The notes under the pieces: generated by a model
What the model was told of the DNA's origin: nothing
What the model saw: the letters and a program-made list of their open reading frames with translations, nothing else
The model's database searches: none
Shown here: positions 16,492 to 24,958 of the stretch, one piece after another
Numbering within the stretch: the stretch's first letter is position 1
How the letters are laid out: each line of letters opens with the position of its first letter
Position numbers and translations under genes: made by a program
Origin: Mangrovibacterium diazotrophicum
GTDB lineage: Bacteria > Bacteroidota > Bacteroidia > Bacteroidales > Prolixibacteraceae
Direction of reading: 5' to 3'
Assembly (NCBI RefSeq): GCF_003610535.1
Contig: NZ_RAPN01000001.1
Location: forward strand, 3,273,320 to 3,337,319
DNA: 64,000 bases

Positions 16492-16578
16492 TCAACCGGA
16501 AATCAGAACGGCATCCCGCACTTCATTTTTCACGTTGCGCCATGCTTGTTCGGTTCCGTATAAGGGCGATTGGTACAT
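16492..16578 (-). CDS. Putative 28-residue leader peptide upstream of trpB2
   Basis: ATG at 16578 opens a 28-codon ORF (start MYQSPLYGTEQAW, end DAVLISG) with a single Trp at codon 13. Its stop lies 10 nt before the 5' arm of the terminator. A purine-rich AAAAGAGA precedes the start. The position before a terminator and a tryptophan gene is what a transcription-attenuation leader requires. However, classic trp leaders carry two or more Trp codons, and I found no convincing antiterminator pairing, so this could be a chance ORF. Confidence 0.45.
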   Translation of the reverse strand: MYQSPLYGTEQAWRNVKNEVRDAVLISG

Positions 16579-16689
16579 TCTCTTTTTTTGATTTTGGGTT
16601 TTAAATCTAGCGAATATTTTGCGAAATGACGAGCGGAAATGCAGGGAAAATCGGCGGTATTATTGCTTTTTCTCCTCAAGGAATGAAGG

Positions 16690-16795
16690 TCATTGATTGT
16701 CATTCCTTGTCATTGGTCATTCTTTGAAAAATCCCAATGTCGTTGGGCATGTCGTCCGAAAATCCAATAATCCGACATCCGACAATCCAATCTTC
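16690..16795. repeat. Clusters of degenerate 7-10-nt direct repeats
   Basis: GTCATT occurs four times within about 40 nt at 10, 10 and 7-nt spacing. It is followed by five TCC-containing units at 7-8-nt spacing (TCCGAAAA, TCCAATAA, TCCGACA, TCCGACAA, TCCAATC). They resemble decayed tandem arrays. Confidence 0.5.
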
Positions 16796-16952
16796 AAAAT
16801 AAAATTTTGTGTTTCAAGGAATCAGGTTAATTTTGCTGATCGAATTGAATCAGCGAGCTGAAATTGATTCGACAAGAACCGTTGATGAAGGCTGTCCTGC
16901 AAGCTTGAAATGAGAAACCGTCGAATTTCAAATTGAAAGAAATCTGTGGTAT

Positions 16953-17012
16953 AACCCCTCCAAACCTCCCCTAAAGGTGAGGCTTACAGTCCCCTTCAGG
17001 GGATTTAGGGGT
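16953..17012. repeat. Palindromic intergenic repeat element (CCCCTAAA type)
   Basis: A 60-bp imperfect palindrome begins AACCCCTCCAAACC and ends GGATTTAGGGGT. Nested CCCCTAAAGG and CCCCTTCAGGGG hairpins lie inside. Its form matches short dispersed palindromic elements common in Bacteroidota genomes. Only one copy is in this window, so dispersal cannot be shown here. Confidence 0.6.
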
Positions 17013-17105
17013 CAATTGCTTGAGAAGAACTTACAACTGCCAAATTCTGACTGCACTCTTTGCACTTTTCAGAAGGCGTCTTTGGCAACGGGAATTTTTA
17101 ATCTC

Positions 17106-17113
17106 TATCATTG
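17106..17113 (+). promoter_or_regulatory. Putative -7 element TATCATTG for trpS
   Basis: TATCATTG matches TAnnTTTG at seven of eight positions and ends 6 nt before the ATG at 17120. That would make the trpS message nearly leaderless. Confidence 0.4.
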
Positions 17114-17119
17114 CACAAA

Positions 17120-18121
17120 ATGAGTAAACCAATTGTAGTTAGCGGCATCAGGCCAACCGGGAACCTGCACCTGGGAAACTATTTCGGCGCGGTACGCAGC
17201 TTTTTGAAAATGCAGGAAGAGTACAATTGCTATTTTTTCATTGCCGACATACATTCACTGACCACGCACCCAACACCTGAGAACCTGCAAGCAGGGGTAA
17301 AACAGGTCTTGGCTGAATACCTGGCCTGCGGAATTGATCCGGAGAAAGCCACAATTTTCATCCAGAGCGATGTGCCGGAAATTACCGAACTGTACACGTT
17401 CCTGAACATGAACGCCTACCTGGGCGAGCTGGAGCGAACCACTTCGTTTAAGGAAAAAGCCCGCAAAAATCCGGAAAACGTAAACGCCGGTTTGCTGACT
17501 TACCCGGTTTTGATGGCTTCGGATATCATCATCCACAAAGCGGAATTTGTGCCGGTTGGAAAAGACCAGGAACAAAACCTGGAAATGGCCCGTAAATTTG
17601 CCGGTCGTTTCAACCGCATGTACAACTCTGAAGTATTCCCGATTCCACGTCCGTTTACCTTCGATGGTGGCGACATGGTGAAAATTCCGGGACTGGATGG
17701 CAGCGGAAAAATGGGTAAATCGGAAGGCAACGCCATTGCCCTTGTAGAAGATCCGAAATCGATCCGTAAAAAGGTGATGCGCGCCGTGACCGACGCCGGC
17801 CCGACTGAGCCGAACTCACCGAAACCGGAACCAATTCAGAACCTGTTCACCCTGATGAACATCATGACAGATCCGGCCATTGTGAAACAATTTGACGAGG
17901 CTTACAAAGACTGCAGTATCCGTTACGGTGATCTGAAAAAGCAGCTGGCCGAGGATATCGTGACCTTTACAACGCCAATTCGCGAACGTATCAACGAAAT
18001 CCTGGCTGATGAAGCTTACCTGGCCAAAGTGGCTAAAATGGGCGCTGAAAAAGCCCGTGAATCGGCTCAGGCAACCTTGAAAGAGGTGAAAGCACTGATC
18101 GGTTTCAAAAAACTGTTTTAA
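17120..18121 (+). CDS. trpS: Tryptophanyl-tRNA synthetase
   Basis: This 333-residue class Ic synthetase charges tRNA-Trp. The HIGH-like signature is PTGNLHLGNYFGA (about residues 12-24) and the KMSKS-like loop is GKMGKSEGNAI (about 193-203). The length fits the family. Translation is placed at the ATG 17120 (MSKPIVVSGIRPTG) rather than a TTG at 17111 that falls in the -7 element. It is monocistronic, ends in a strong bidirectional terminator, and is divergent from trpB2. Confidence 0.96.
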   Translation: MSKPIVVSGIRPTGNLHLGNYFGAVRSFLKMQEEYNCYFFIADIHSLTTHPTPENLQAGVKQVLAEYLACGIDPEKATIFIQSDVPEITELYTFLNMNAYLGELERTTSFKEKARKNPENVNAGLLTYPVLMASDIIIHKAEFVPVGKDQEQNLEMARKFAGRFNRMYNSEVFPIPRPFTFDGGDMVKIPGLDGSGKMGKSEGNAIALVEDPKSIRKKVMRAVTDAGPTEPNSPKPEPIQNLFTLMNIMTDPAIVKQFDEAYKDCSIRYGDLKKQLAEDIVTFTTPIRERINEILADEAYLAKVAKMGAEKARESAQATLKEVKALIGFKKLF

Positions 18122-18153
18122 ACGACGACTTCCAGAGAAGACGAGATAAAAAG

Positions 18154-18179
18154 AAAGCCGGCAAATGCCGGCTTTTCTT
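18154..18179. terminator. Bidirectional terminator between trpS and the universal stress gene
   Basis: AAAGCCGGC (18154-18162) and GCCGGCTTT (18167-18175) form a perfect 9-bp stem with an AAAT loop and T-rich flanks on both strands. It serves the convergent genes trpS and usp. Confidence 0.85.
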
Positions 18180-19062
18180 ATTGTTTGAGAGTCGCTACAA
18201 TGGTCTCCTTCTTAGGAGTAATGCTAAATACCGGAGCTTTCGTTCGCAGGATCACTTCCGACGCCAGCTTTCCGATGTAGTTGAAATCGAAAATGTTTTC
18301 CTGGTGCGTCATGATCAAGGTCAGATCCGGATTGGTTTCGTCGATAAATTCGGGAATCAGATCGTGCAGTTTCCTGCCCGCCTCCTCGCGTAACAGCGTC
18401 GCTTCGGTCTCAATCCCCTCTTCTTCCAGTCGATACCGAACGCCTTTTATCTTTTTATAAATCATACTGTCTTCTTCTTCGATGTTCGCTTTCAAAGCCG
18501 AAACAACATGCACTTTCGAGCCAAATACTTTTGCCAGTCGAATGGCCCAGGCAACCTTGTGCTTGTGGGGTTGAAAAATGTCAACCGGAACCATGATTGT
18601 TTTGATGTTGAACGGTTTGTCGTCGCCATCGTAAGTCAATACCGGGCAAAGCGCTTCCCCTACAATCAGTTTTATCCCATTGGCCCAGGCCGATTGCAAC
18701 TTCGGCGATTGTTCCAGTTTCTTATTCAACACAACCAGGTCGTACCGGAAGTGATTCAGCATCCGGACGATGCATTTGGTCAGCGAACCGGAACGAACCT
18801 TCAGGCGAACATAGGACGGAAGTTTCCCGTCAAAATGTTTCGCGATGAAAGCTTTCAAAGCTTTGCGGTGTTCCAGCAAATTCGATTGTTTCCGGATTGG
18901 GCGAAACCAGTCGGTAATCACCGATTCCTCGGGAACAACATATAACAAGGTAATTTTCGTTTCAAATTTTTCGTGGATTTCCTGTGCACGTCGGATCGCA
19001 CTCGCGCCCTGATCGTCCAGCGTTATCGGCACTAAAACCCGGTGTACTGTCGTCTTAATCAT
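18178..19062 (-). CDS. Tandem universal stress protein (two UspA domains)
   Basis: This 294-residue cytoplasmic protein has two Usp domains: residues about 1-140 (HRVLVPITLDDQGASAIRRAQEI) and 150-294 (IKTIMVPVDIFQPHKHKVAWAIRLA, ending LASEVILRTKAPVFSI). The ATP-binding G-x2-G-x9-G(S/T) loop is not clear in either half, so nucleotide binding is uncertain. ATG 19062 is preferred over a TTG two codons upstream. Its role is presumably stress or energy-state response. It is monocistronic. Confidence 0.88.
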   Translation of the reverse strand: MIKTTVHRVLVPITLDDQGASAIRRAQEIHEKFETKITLLYVVPEESVITDWFRPIRKQSNLLEHRKALKAFIAKHFDGKLPSYVRLKVRSGSLTKCIVRMLNHFRYDLVVLNKKLEQSPKLQSAWANGIKLIVGEALCPVLTYDGDDKPFNIKTIMVPVDIFQPHKHKVAWAIRLAKVFGSKVHVVSALKANIEEEDSMIYKKIKGVRYRLEEEGIETEATLLREEAGRKLHDLIPEFIDETNPDLTLIMTHQENIFDFNYIGKLASEVILRTKAPVFSITPKKETIVATLKQ

Positions 19063-19396
19063 ACTCAATGTAATTTGAATGTTTCAAGTTTCTGTTTAAT
19101 GGCCCGTTTGGCACGGACAGCCATGAAATGCAAAATCCGAACCATTTTCGTGTAAAATGGACAATTACCCGCTGAAAGCCGCAGTTGCTTAGGAATCATT
19201 TACAATAATTCACACTCTTTAAGGAAAATCGGGGTCAACCTGCTAATTTTCAGGCGATGGAAACAATTTTCATCCGAATTTGCGGTTATATCACCGGAAG
19301 GAAATTTAAAATCAATCCGGGATCGAAATCTGAAAATACCGAGCTGTAAAACAGCATTTTATTGATCAGTATCGAACGGAATTATTGGATTTTAAT
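19063..19396. other. Intergenic region between usp and porP/sprF
   Basis: About 330 bp between divergent genes has no ORF. An inverted repeat CCATTTT-N5-AAAATGG lies at 19142-19160. A near-consensus -7 box TACTTTTA (19397-19404) ends 4 nt before the porP/sprF start codon. Confidence 0.5.
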
Positions 19397-19408
19397 TACT
19401 TTTAGCAT

Positions 19409-20434
19409 ATGCGCAAAAGGGGAAAAACGGGTATTCTGACTAAGCTCAACCTAACACTTCTATGCTGGTTGTCGGCTGTGGCTGTTTCCAATAGCCAGGA
19501 TGTTTCCTTTTCGCAATATTACAGCAATCCACTTTATTTGAATCCCGCTTTTGCAGGTACCATTGGCGCGCCTCGCGTGGCACTGCAATACCGCGATCAA
19601 TGGCAGCACATGGACGGTGCCTACACCTCGTACAGTGCCGCTTTCGATGCACCTGTAAAAAAGCTGCAAGGTGGTTTGGGAATCTACCTGTTGAATGATG
19701 CGCAGGCCAGCCAAATGTTGAATTCATTCCAAGTGAATGCGGCTTATTCGGTTAGAGTACAGTTAAACGAAGACTACTTTTTTCACGGGGGCATCCAAAT
19801 TGGTTATGCCGAAAATACGCTGAAAACCAACCAGCTCGTTTTTGCCGACAACCTGGAAAACAACAACGGTATTCCGGGTACATCAGCCGAAGTATTTACC
19901 GATCCTAAGTTCTCCTACCTCGACTATTCATTCGGACTTTTGGTTTACAACAAACGTGTGTTTGGCGGCCTGGCTATTCATCACCTCACCGAGCCCGATT
20001 TGACTTTTTCAGAAGAAAGTACTTCAGAAAGTAAACTGCCCCGAAAATACAGCCTGCATGCAGGTGCCCGTTTACCGGTTTTCCGCCACGGCCATTTGCG
20101 CAAAAAGTTCGATGTTTCGCCGCAAATCATCTTTCAAAAACAGGGCGTGTCGGATCAAATCAACTACGGTATGTTTGCCACCAAACACGGCTTTACCGGT
20201 GGTGCCTGGTTTCGCCAAAACTTTGGCCTGCGCTACGATGCCGTAATTTTGCTGGTCGGTTACACCACGCCCTGGGTGCAGTTCACCTACAGTTACGACT
20301 GGACAGTTTCGGGACTGGCCGGACAAACCGGTGGCACTAGTGAGATCTCCTTGTCATTTGTATTGAATAAGCGGCGTGATCCGGGTCGTTTGCCCTTTTT
20401 TGTTCCGTACGAGGAACGTTTCGGTGGAGAGTAA
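19409..20434 (+). CDS. PorP/SprF family type IX secretion outer-membrane protein
   Basis: This 341-residue protein has an N-terminal signal region ending near SNSQ and the family-typical mature start DVSFSQYYSNPLYLNPAFAG (about 31-50). It continues with QYRDQW, then barrel strands to the end. PorP/SprF proteins are outer-membrane partners of T9SS cargo bearing type-B C-terminal domains, and they are often encoded next to that cargo. Here the convergent neighbour, 3 bp away, is exactly such a cargo. It is probably one of several paralogues in the genome, serving this specific substrate. Confidence 0.93.
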   Translation: MRKRGKTGILTKLNLTLLCWLSAVAVSNSQDVSFSQYYSNPLYLNPAFAGTIGAPRVALQYRDQWQHMDGAYTSYSAAFDAPVKKLQGGLGIYLLNDAQASQMLNSFQVNAAYSVRVQLNEDYFFHGGIQIGYAENTLKTNQLVFADNLENNNGIPGTSAEVFTDPKFSYLDYSFGLLVYNKRVFGGLAIHHLTEPDLTFSEESTSESKLPRKYSLHAGARLPVFRHGHLRKKFDVSPQIIFQKQGVSDQINYGMFATKHGFTGGAWFRQNFGLRYDAVILLVGYTTPWVQFTYSYDWTVSGLAGQTGGTSEISLSFVLNKRRDPGRLPFFVPYEERFGGE

Positions 20435-20437
20435 GAC

Positions 20438-23400
20438 CTATCTGATCAGTAGAATTTGCCCGGACTGGCGGTGCTCCTGCCCGTCGATATCGCTGTAAGT
20501 TGCCATCCAGATGTAGTTGCTCATTGGCGCCTCTTTTCCACTTTTATCAAAGCCTTCCCAAGGATTGGCAGTCGAGCTGGTTTCAAAAACAACCTGTCCC
20601 CAACGGTCGTAAATCTGCAGAATGAAGTTGGTTCCGTTCAGTCCCAAACCGGTTGGCATGAATACGCGGTTTTCGGGAATGTTGCTATCAGGCCGGAAGG
20701 CATTCGGCGCATAAATCTGGTCCATCACAACCTGTATCAGCATCGATGTCGAATCGGAACATCCTGCGTCCATACTGGCAATTAAAGTTGCACGGTAGGT
20801 GCCCAAATCTGTGTAGGTATGATCCGTTTCGAACAAATCAGAGCGTTCGCCGTCACCAAATATCCAGCTGAAAGAATCGGCGTAATTCGAATTATTGTAG
20901 AAAGTAACAGTAGCATCCTGTAGCGGCACCTGCTGACGATCGACCTCAAAAGCAGCCACAGGTAACGGAACAACTTCCAGGTAATTGTACTTTGTCAGCG
21001 TGTCTACACATCCGGTGGAGGTAGAAGAAGCGATTAAACGCACATCGTGCAAGCCGGCATCGGTGATCGTAAAATCAACCGTTTGCCCAAATCCTGAATT
21101 TCCGGCAGCGAACCACTCGTAAGACAATGAAGAATCATCTGAACTAGCCGTAAGCTGCGTATTCAGTTGACCGCAAGCAGTTGTATCGCTGGCTTCAAAA
21201 TCGAGCGAGAATAGGGGTAAAAACTGCAATTCGAGCGTATCGCCACTCACGCAGTTATCTTTCGTTGTCAATATGTAATAAAGTTCATAAACACCATAAT
21301 CAGGCGCCGTAACCGTAGCTTGCAAGTCGGTCGAATTACCAATTGTAAGTCCATTGGACAACCACTCGAAACCGCCTGGAGCAGTGTTCCACAACGAATC
21401 AGGATAACCCGCAAAATCGACCGTGACATTCGCTTCCAAGTCGCCACAGGCAATCTCCTCAACCTGCAAATTCACCGGCGGATTGCCGAAAACAATCACA
21501 TCGGCTGTATCCGTCGACTGGCAGCCATACTGATCGGTAACAGTCAGCACATACAGTGCCGTTGAATCGACCGTCAGGCTTGAAGTGGTGCCCAAGGTCT
21601 TTCCATCCAGAGTTTCCCAGAGATAGCTAATACCTGTTTGATCGGATGTCACGGTAGCCGTCAATTCAACCGCAGCCGGAGCACAGGCGTAATAGTTTTT
21701 AGGATCAATTGTAAATTCAGGCCCGGGGGTAAAGCGGAGCTGCAGTGTATCGCCACTTATACAGCCGTCCTTCGTTGTTAAGGTATAATAGATTTCATAA
21801 ACGCCGTAAGTGGTAGCCGATGCAATCGCCATAGAATCTGATTCATCACTAAAAGAAACTGCAGGGTCATTCGAACTCCATTCGAAACCACCCGGAGCAG
21901 TGGTCCACAGCGAATCCGGGTAGGTCCCCAAATCTGCCGTAACGGTTGTTTGCAAATCACCGCAAACCAAACTATCTGCATGAATCGTGACGGGTGGTCG
22001 GCCGAAAATAATCACATCGGCGGTATCGGTAGCAACACAGCCAAAGAGATCATGCACGGTGACCCGATAAAGCGCCGTAGAATCAACGTACAAGCTCTGA
22101 TCGAAGCCCAAACTATCCCCTTCCATACTTTGCCAAAGAAACGACGAACCAGTGGTTGCATCGGCCTGCAAAGTTACCTGGCTTGGAAAGCAATCGTAAA
22201 ACTGGTCGGGAGTGATGGTCAGCTGCGGATTGCTGTACAACACGTAAACAGAATCCTCCAACGCAGGACAATCGCTCACGGTCGTTGTAATTTTGTACAA
22301 TCCCTCTTCGGTTACCCGAATAACCTGTGAAGTCTCCCCCGTCGACCAGGTGTAGGTATCGAAATACGGCCCCGGATCGAGCGTCAGCGTATCACCCTCA
22401 CAAAGAAGCAAGGTATCGCCGTCAAAGTCGATGCTTTCACCCAAATCCAGCACAATATTCAGGTTAAAACCAACCGGATAACCATAGGACTCCTTATCGC
22501 CCTGACCGTAAACGTAAGCCAAAAATCCCTGGTTCGGATCCGTGTTTACCAGCGTATGAGAACCACTGCTGCTCAGCAATATTTGGGTGTAGGAATAATC
22601 CGTTCCGGCAAAAGGAGTCGCACTAACCGGGTTTCCATCCAGGCGCAAATTGGCGACCTGATCGGTCAAACTAACAATGTTGACGTGGTAGGTAGATATA
22701 CTTGCAGATTCGTAGGCCACGAAAGTCACGTTATTTTTTGATTGATCCGTTGAGCTCAAAACAATCATCGATGGATCGCCATGAGGTTTCGAAATTTCAT
22801 CGAAAGGATTATCTATCGACTGCGATTGGCTAAACTGAGCAACCAAAATTGGCTTATCTGCCAAAATGCGTGAAGGCTCACTTTCTTTCAAAATAATCTC
22901 TGCAAATTCACCTTTATCCAATTGATAAGTTTGTCCCAGCGCATCCACATAAACAGAGGTTCCATCCTGGTTGGCCAAGATCCGGTATCGATCAGCATTC
23001 CGTCCCATCATAGGAACCGCATAGTATTCTTTTCCCCAGGAATAGAGTGGTGGCATTTGCTCGTAAAGATGATCGTATCCACTGGCATTCGCCAAATTCG
23101 GAACCGTGGTCGCAAAATTACCGGCATATACAGCAATATTTTTGTCTGCAGAAATATAACTCCCGGTCAAATCTCCCTGACCAGCTAAATTCTCCTGATT
23201 TGCCGACTGCACCTGGTAGGTTTGCCCCTTGTTTAAGGTGACCGTGAACGCTGTGCCGGCAGGCTTCAACCCTGTTGTCACTTTCGACGGTGTTATCGTC
23301 ACCAGTGTATTGTCTTCCGTAGCCACAATCAAAAATTCGCTGTTTCGGCCGTTGTACCCCGTGACGATCGTACCATTGACATTGGCAGAATAAGTGGCAT

Positions 23401-23851
23401 AATGCGGTTCGTAACACATGGCAAAATATTGTTTCCCGATAGATTCCAACGGGTAAATGACCGCTGCATCCGACGACTTGTAGTCGCTGTTCATCGCATA
23501 AACATTCACCGGATCATTAGCAACCAGATAAATACCTTTGTTTTCAGGTGTTTCTGAGCCAATTACTTCGTTTGCATTCCAGGGAATAGTAACGGCTTGA
23601 GGAATATTACTGGTAATCGAATAGCTTGCGATCGGGTTGGTTCCGCCTTCCGTGTAAATAGAAAAGCTGGTGTTGTAAGCAGAAGTTACGGTAATAGTCA
23701 GATCGTGCCCATAAGGATTATCATGACGCCCTTCCATAAATCCAAACCAAAATTCGGTGCCCTCGGTTGAACGCTGGCACACATCGTGATCTGCCTTCAT
23801 TTGAAACGGACAAAGCGAAAATAGAATAAGCGCAAATAAGAGTTTCTTCAC
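20438..23851 (-). CDS. Large T9SS type-B cargo with IgGFc-binding-like N-terminus and CHU_C domain
   Basis: This 1137-residue secreted protein begins at a GTG (23851) with a signal peptide (about 1-20). Residues about 25-470 resemble the IgGFc-binding N-terminal domain (GTEFWFGFMEG, YLVANDPVNVYAMNSDYKSSDAAVIYPLESIG). Residues about 545-895 contain two tandem copies of a ~165-residue module, each with a CxPxxVxLxA, DSTALYxxTVxD and PDSLWxTAPGGFEW signature. A PKD-like domain follows (FGDGERSDLFETDHTY, about 1010). The end (about 1050-1137, APNAFRPDSN, IYDRWGQVVFET, YIWMATYSD) is the gliding-motility-associated CHU_C domain that targets cargo to T9SS. It is probably an adhesin-like surface protein. 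PorP/SprF is the convergent neighbour. Confidence 0.9.
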   Translation of the reverse strand: MKKLLFALILFSLCPFQMKADHDVCQRSTEGTEFWFGFMEGRHDNPYGHDLTITVTSAYNTSFSIYTEGGTNPIASYSITSNIPQAVTIPWNANEVIGSETPENKGIYLVANDPVNVYAMNSDYKSSDAAVIYPLESIGKQYFAMCYEPHYATYSANVNGTIVTGYNGRNSEFLIVATEDNTLVTITPSKVTTGLKPAGTAFTVTLNKGQTYQVQSANQENLAGQGDLTGSYISADKNIAVYAGNFATTVPNLANASGYDHLYEQMPPLYSWGKEYYAVPMMGRNADRYRILANQDGTSVYVDALGQTYQLDKGEFAEIILKESEPSRILADKPILVAQFSQSQSIDNPFDEISKPHGDPSMIVLSSTDQSKNNVTFVAYESASISTYHVNIVSLTDQVANLRLDGNPVSATPFAGTDYSYTQILLSSSGSHTLVNTDPNQGFLAYVYGQGDKESYGYPVGFNLNIVLDLGESIDFDGDTLLLCEGDTLTLDPGPYFDTYTWSTGETSQVIRVTEEGLYKITTTVSDCPALEDSVYVLYSNPQLTITPDQFYDCFPSQVTLQADATTGSSFLWQSMEGDSLGFDQSLYVDSTALYRVTVHDLFGCVATDTADVIIFGRPPVTIHADSLVCGDLQTTVTADLGTYPDSLWTTAPGGFEWSSNDPAVSFSDESDSMAIASATTYGVYEIYYTLTTKDGCISGDTLQLRFTPGPEFTIDPKNYYACAPAAVELTATVTSDQTGISYLWETLDGKTLGTTSSLTVDSTALYVLTVTDQYGCQSTDTADVIVFGNPPVNLQVEEIACGDLEANVTVDFAGYPDSLWNTAPGGFEWLSNGLTIGNSTDLQATVTAPDYGVYELYYILTTKDNCVSGDTLELQFLPLFSLDFEASDTTACGQLNTQLTASSDDSSLSYEWFAAGNSGFGQTVDFTITDAGLHDVRLIASSTSTGCVDTLTKYNYLEVVPLPVAAFEVDRQQVPLQDATVTFYNNSNYADSFSWIFGDGERSDLFETDHTYTDLGTYRATLIASMDAGCSDSTSMLIQVVMDQIYAPNAFRPDSNIPENRVFMPTGLGLNGTNFILQIYDRWGQVVFETSSTANPWEGFDKSGKEAPMSNYIWMATYSDIDGQEHRQSGQILLIR

Positions 23852-23954
23852 AGTGGTACAAGATTCTGCTTTAAAACTAACGAAAATCCGCGCAAAACAT
23901 TTTACAAGCCATTTAATTTTAAAAACATAGGATCGGAGAAAGAGCGAGATATCT

Positions 23955-24329
23955 TTACGACTTACCGCTGAAGTAACGACGGAAAAGCACCTTCTTCAGA
24001 TCGCGGAAGATGATTTGATGAGCGATAATTTCAACATGATTGTAGAAAGGAAACTCTGCCTGTGTGCGATCGATGTCGCGTTGGCTGATGTCTACCTGGT
24101 ATAGAATCGACATGAGCAGATCGGCATTCGAGTTCATCAGGTGATCAATTTGCCCAACCAGTTGCCGATGCAGCTTGTCGTAAGCATCCTCGATCGATCC
24201 CGAATACTCAATCTCCACACCAAACATCCCAAAATCCTTCATAATCTGGGCAATGGTGTCCAAAATAATTTCCTCGCGATCGAGGTACGAACGAACATTA
24301 TTGGAATGAATATCGGGCAGATTCTCCAT
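23955..24329 (-). CDS. Conserved hypothetical small protein
   Basis: This protein has 124 residues from the ATG at 24329; the frame extends to a TTG at 24350. It is acidic and helical with no signal peptide or membrane segment (MENLPDIHSNNVRSYLDREEIILDTIAQIMKDF). It ends in a basic tail (FRDLKKVLFRRYFSGKS). Single-copy proteins of this type are common in Bacteroidota, but I cannot name a family or function. Confidence 0.65.
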   Translation of the reverse strand: MENLPDIHSNNVRSYLDREEIILDTIAQIMKDFGMFGVEIEYSGSIEDAYDKLHRQLVGQIDHLMNSNADLLMSILYQVDISQRDIDRTQAEFPFYNHVEIIAHQIIFRDLKKVLFRRYFSGKS

Positions 24330-24491
24330 GGTTGTTGATTTTCCCGGCAAGGTACGGATTTTTGAAAAGAAACCGTTGCCAAACAGCTTAACAAGGCTTA
24401 ACAGAACATAAACATCCTTTAACTAACAATAAACGTTTCGCCCCGTTAAAAAGAACAGAAATCAGACACAAACTTTTAAATCAAAAATACC

Positions 24492-24878
24492 ATGCTCGAA
24501 CAAATTAAAATCTTCGAAAATAATGTATTAGCCATCGAAGTGATTGACAGTTTCACCGAAACAGACGAAAAAATATGCCAGAAATTTTTCAACGAAAAGC
24601 TGGAAAAAGGCTTTCAACAGGTGAATGTTTTGGTCAAACTCGACGAGATGAAGATCAGTCACATTCAAACCAAAGCGTTCATGGAGGACATTATTTGGGC
24701 TTTGAGAAACTACAAAAGTATCGGTCACATGGCCATTGTTGCACACTCGAAAATACTGAAGGCTTTTGTTCCGATCGACAACCTGTTGTTCCAGCGCGCC
24801 AAAGAAGGCCGTTTAGAGCGTTATTTCGACGTTTCGCAAATGAACGAAGCCATGGCCTTTGTCAACTCGGTTGATTAA
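24492..24878 (+). CDS. SpoIIAA-like/STAS-type domain protein
   Basis: This 128-residue single domain (MLEQIKIFENNVLAIEVIDSF) has a central segment VNVLVKLDEMKISHIQTKAFMEDIIWALRNYKSIGHMAIVAHSKILK and a C-terminal ERYFDVSQMNEAMAFV. The pattern matches the SpoIIAA-like family, a STAS-related fold. The usual phosphorylatable Ser/Thr motif of anti-sigma antagonists is not evident. Its role is unknown. A hairpin follows the gene. Confidence 0.7.
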   Translation: MLEQIKIFENNVLAIEVIDSFTETDEKICQKFFNEKLEKGFQQVNVLVKLDEMKISHIQTKAFMEDIIWALRNYKSIGHMAIVAHSKILKAFVPIDNLLFQRAKEGRLERYFDVSQMNEAMAFVNSVD

Positions 24879-24900
24879 ATATAGCACCTTCCTGTAAACT

Positions 24901-24937
24901 TCGGGGGCGATAATTGTTATTCAGTTATTGCCCCCGA
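24901..24937 (+). terminator. Hairpin after the SpoIIAA-like gene
   Basis: TCGGGGGCGATAA (24901-24913) pairs with TTATTGCCCCCGA (24925-24937) with one mismatch. The following T content is low, so it may be a weak terminator or an mRNA-end stabiliser. Confidence 0.55.
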
Positions 24938-24958
24938 ATCATTTAAACCCCCAGGACG

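Larger units (their letters stand above)
16579..17105. other. Intergenic region between trpB2 and trpS filled with short repeats
   Basis: No gene is supported. It contains a weak -7 match TAGATTTA for the trpB2 leader (minus, 16602-16609), clusters of GTCATT and ATCCRA-type short repeats (about 16690-16795), and a palindromic element (16953-17012). Confidence 0.6.
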
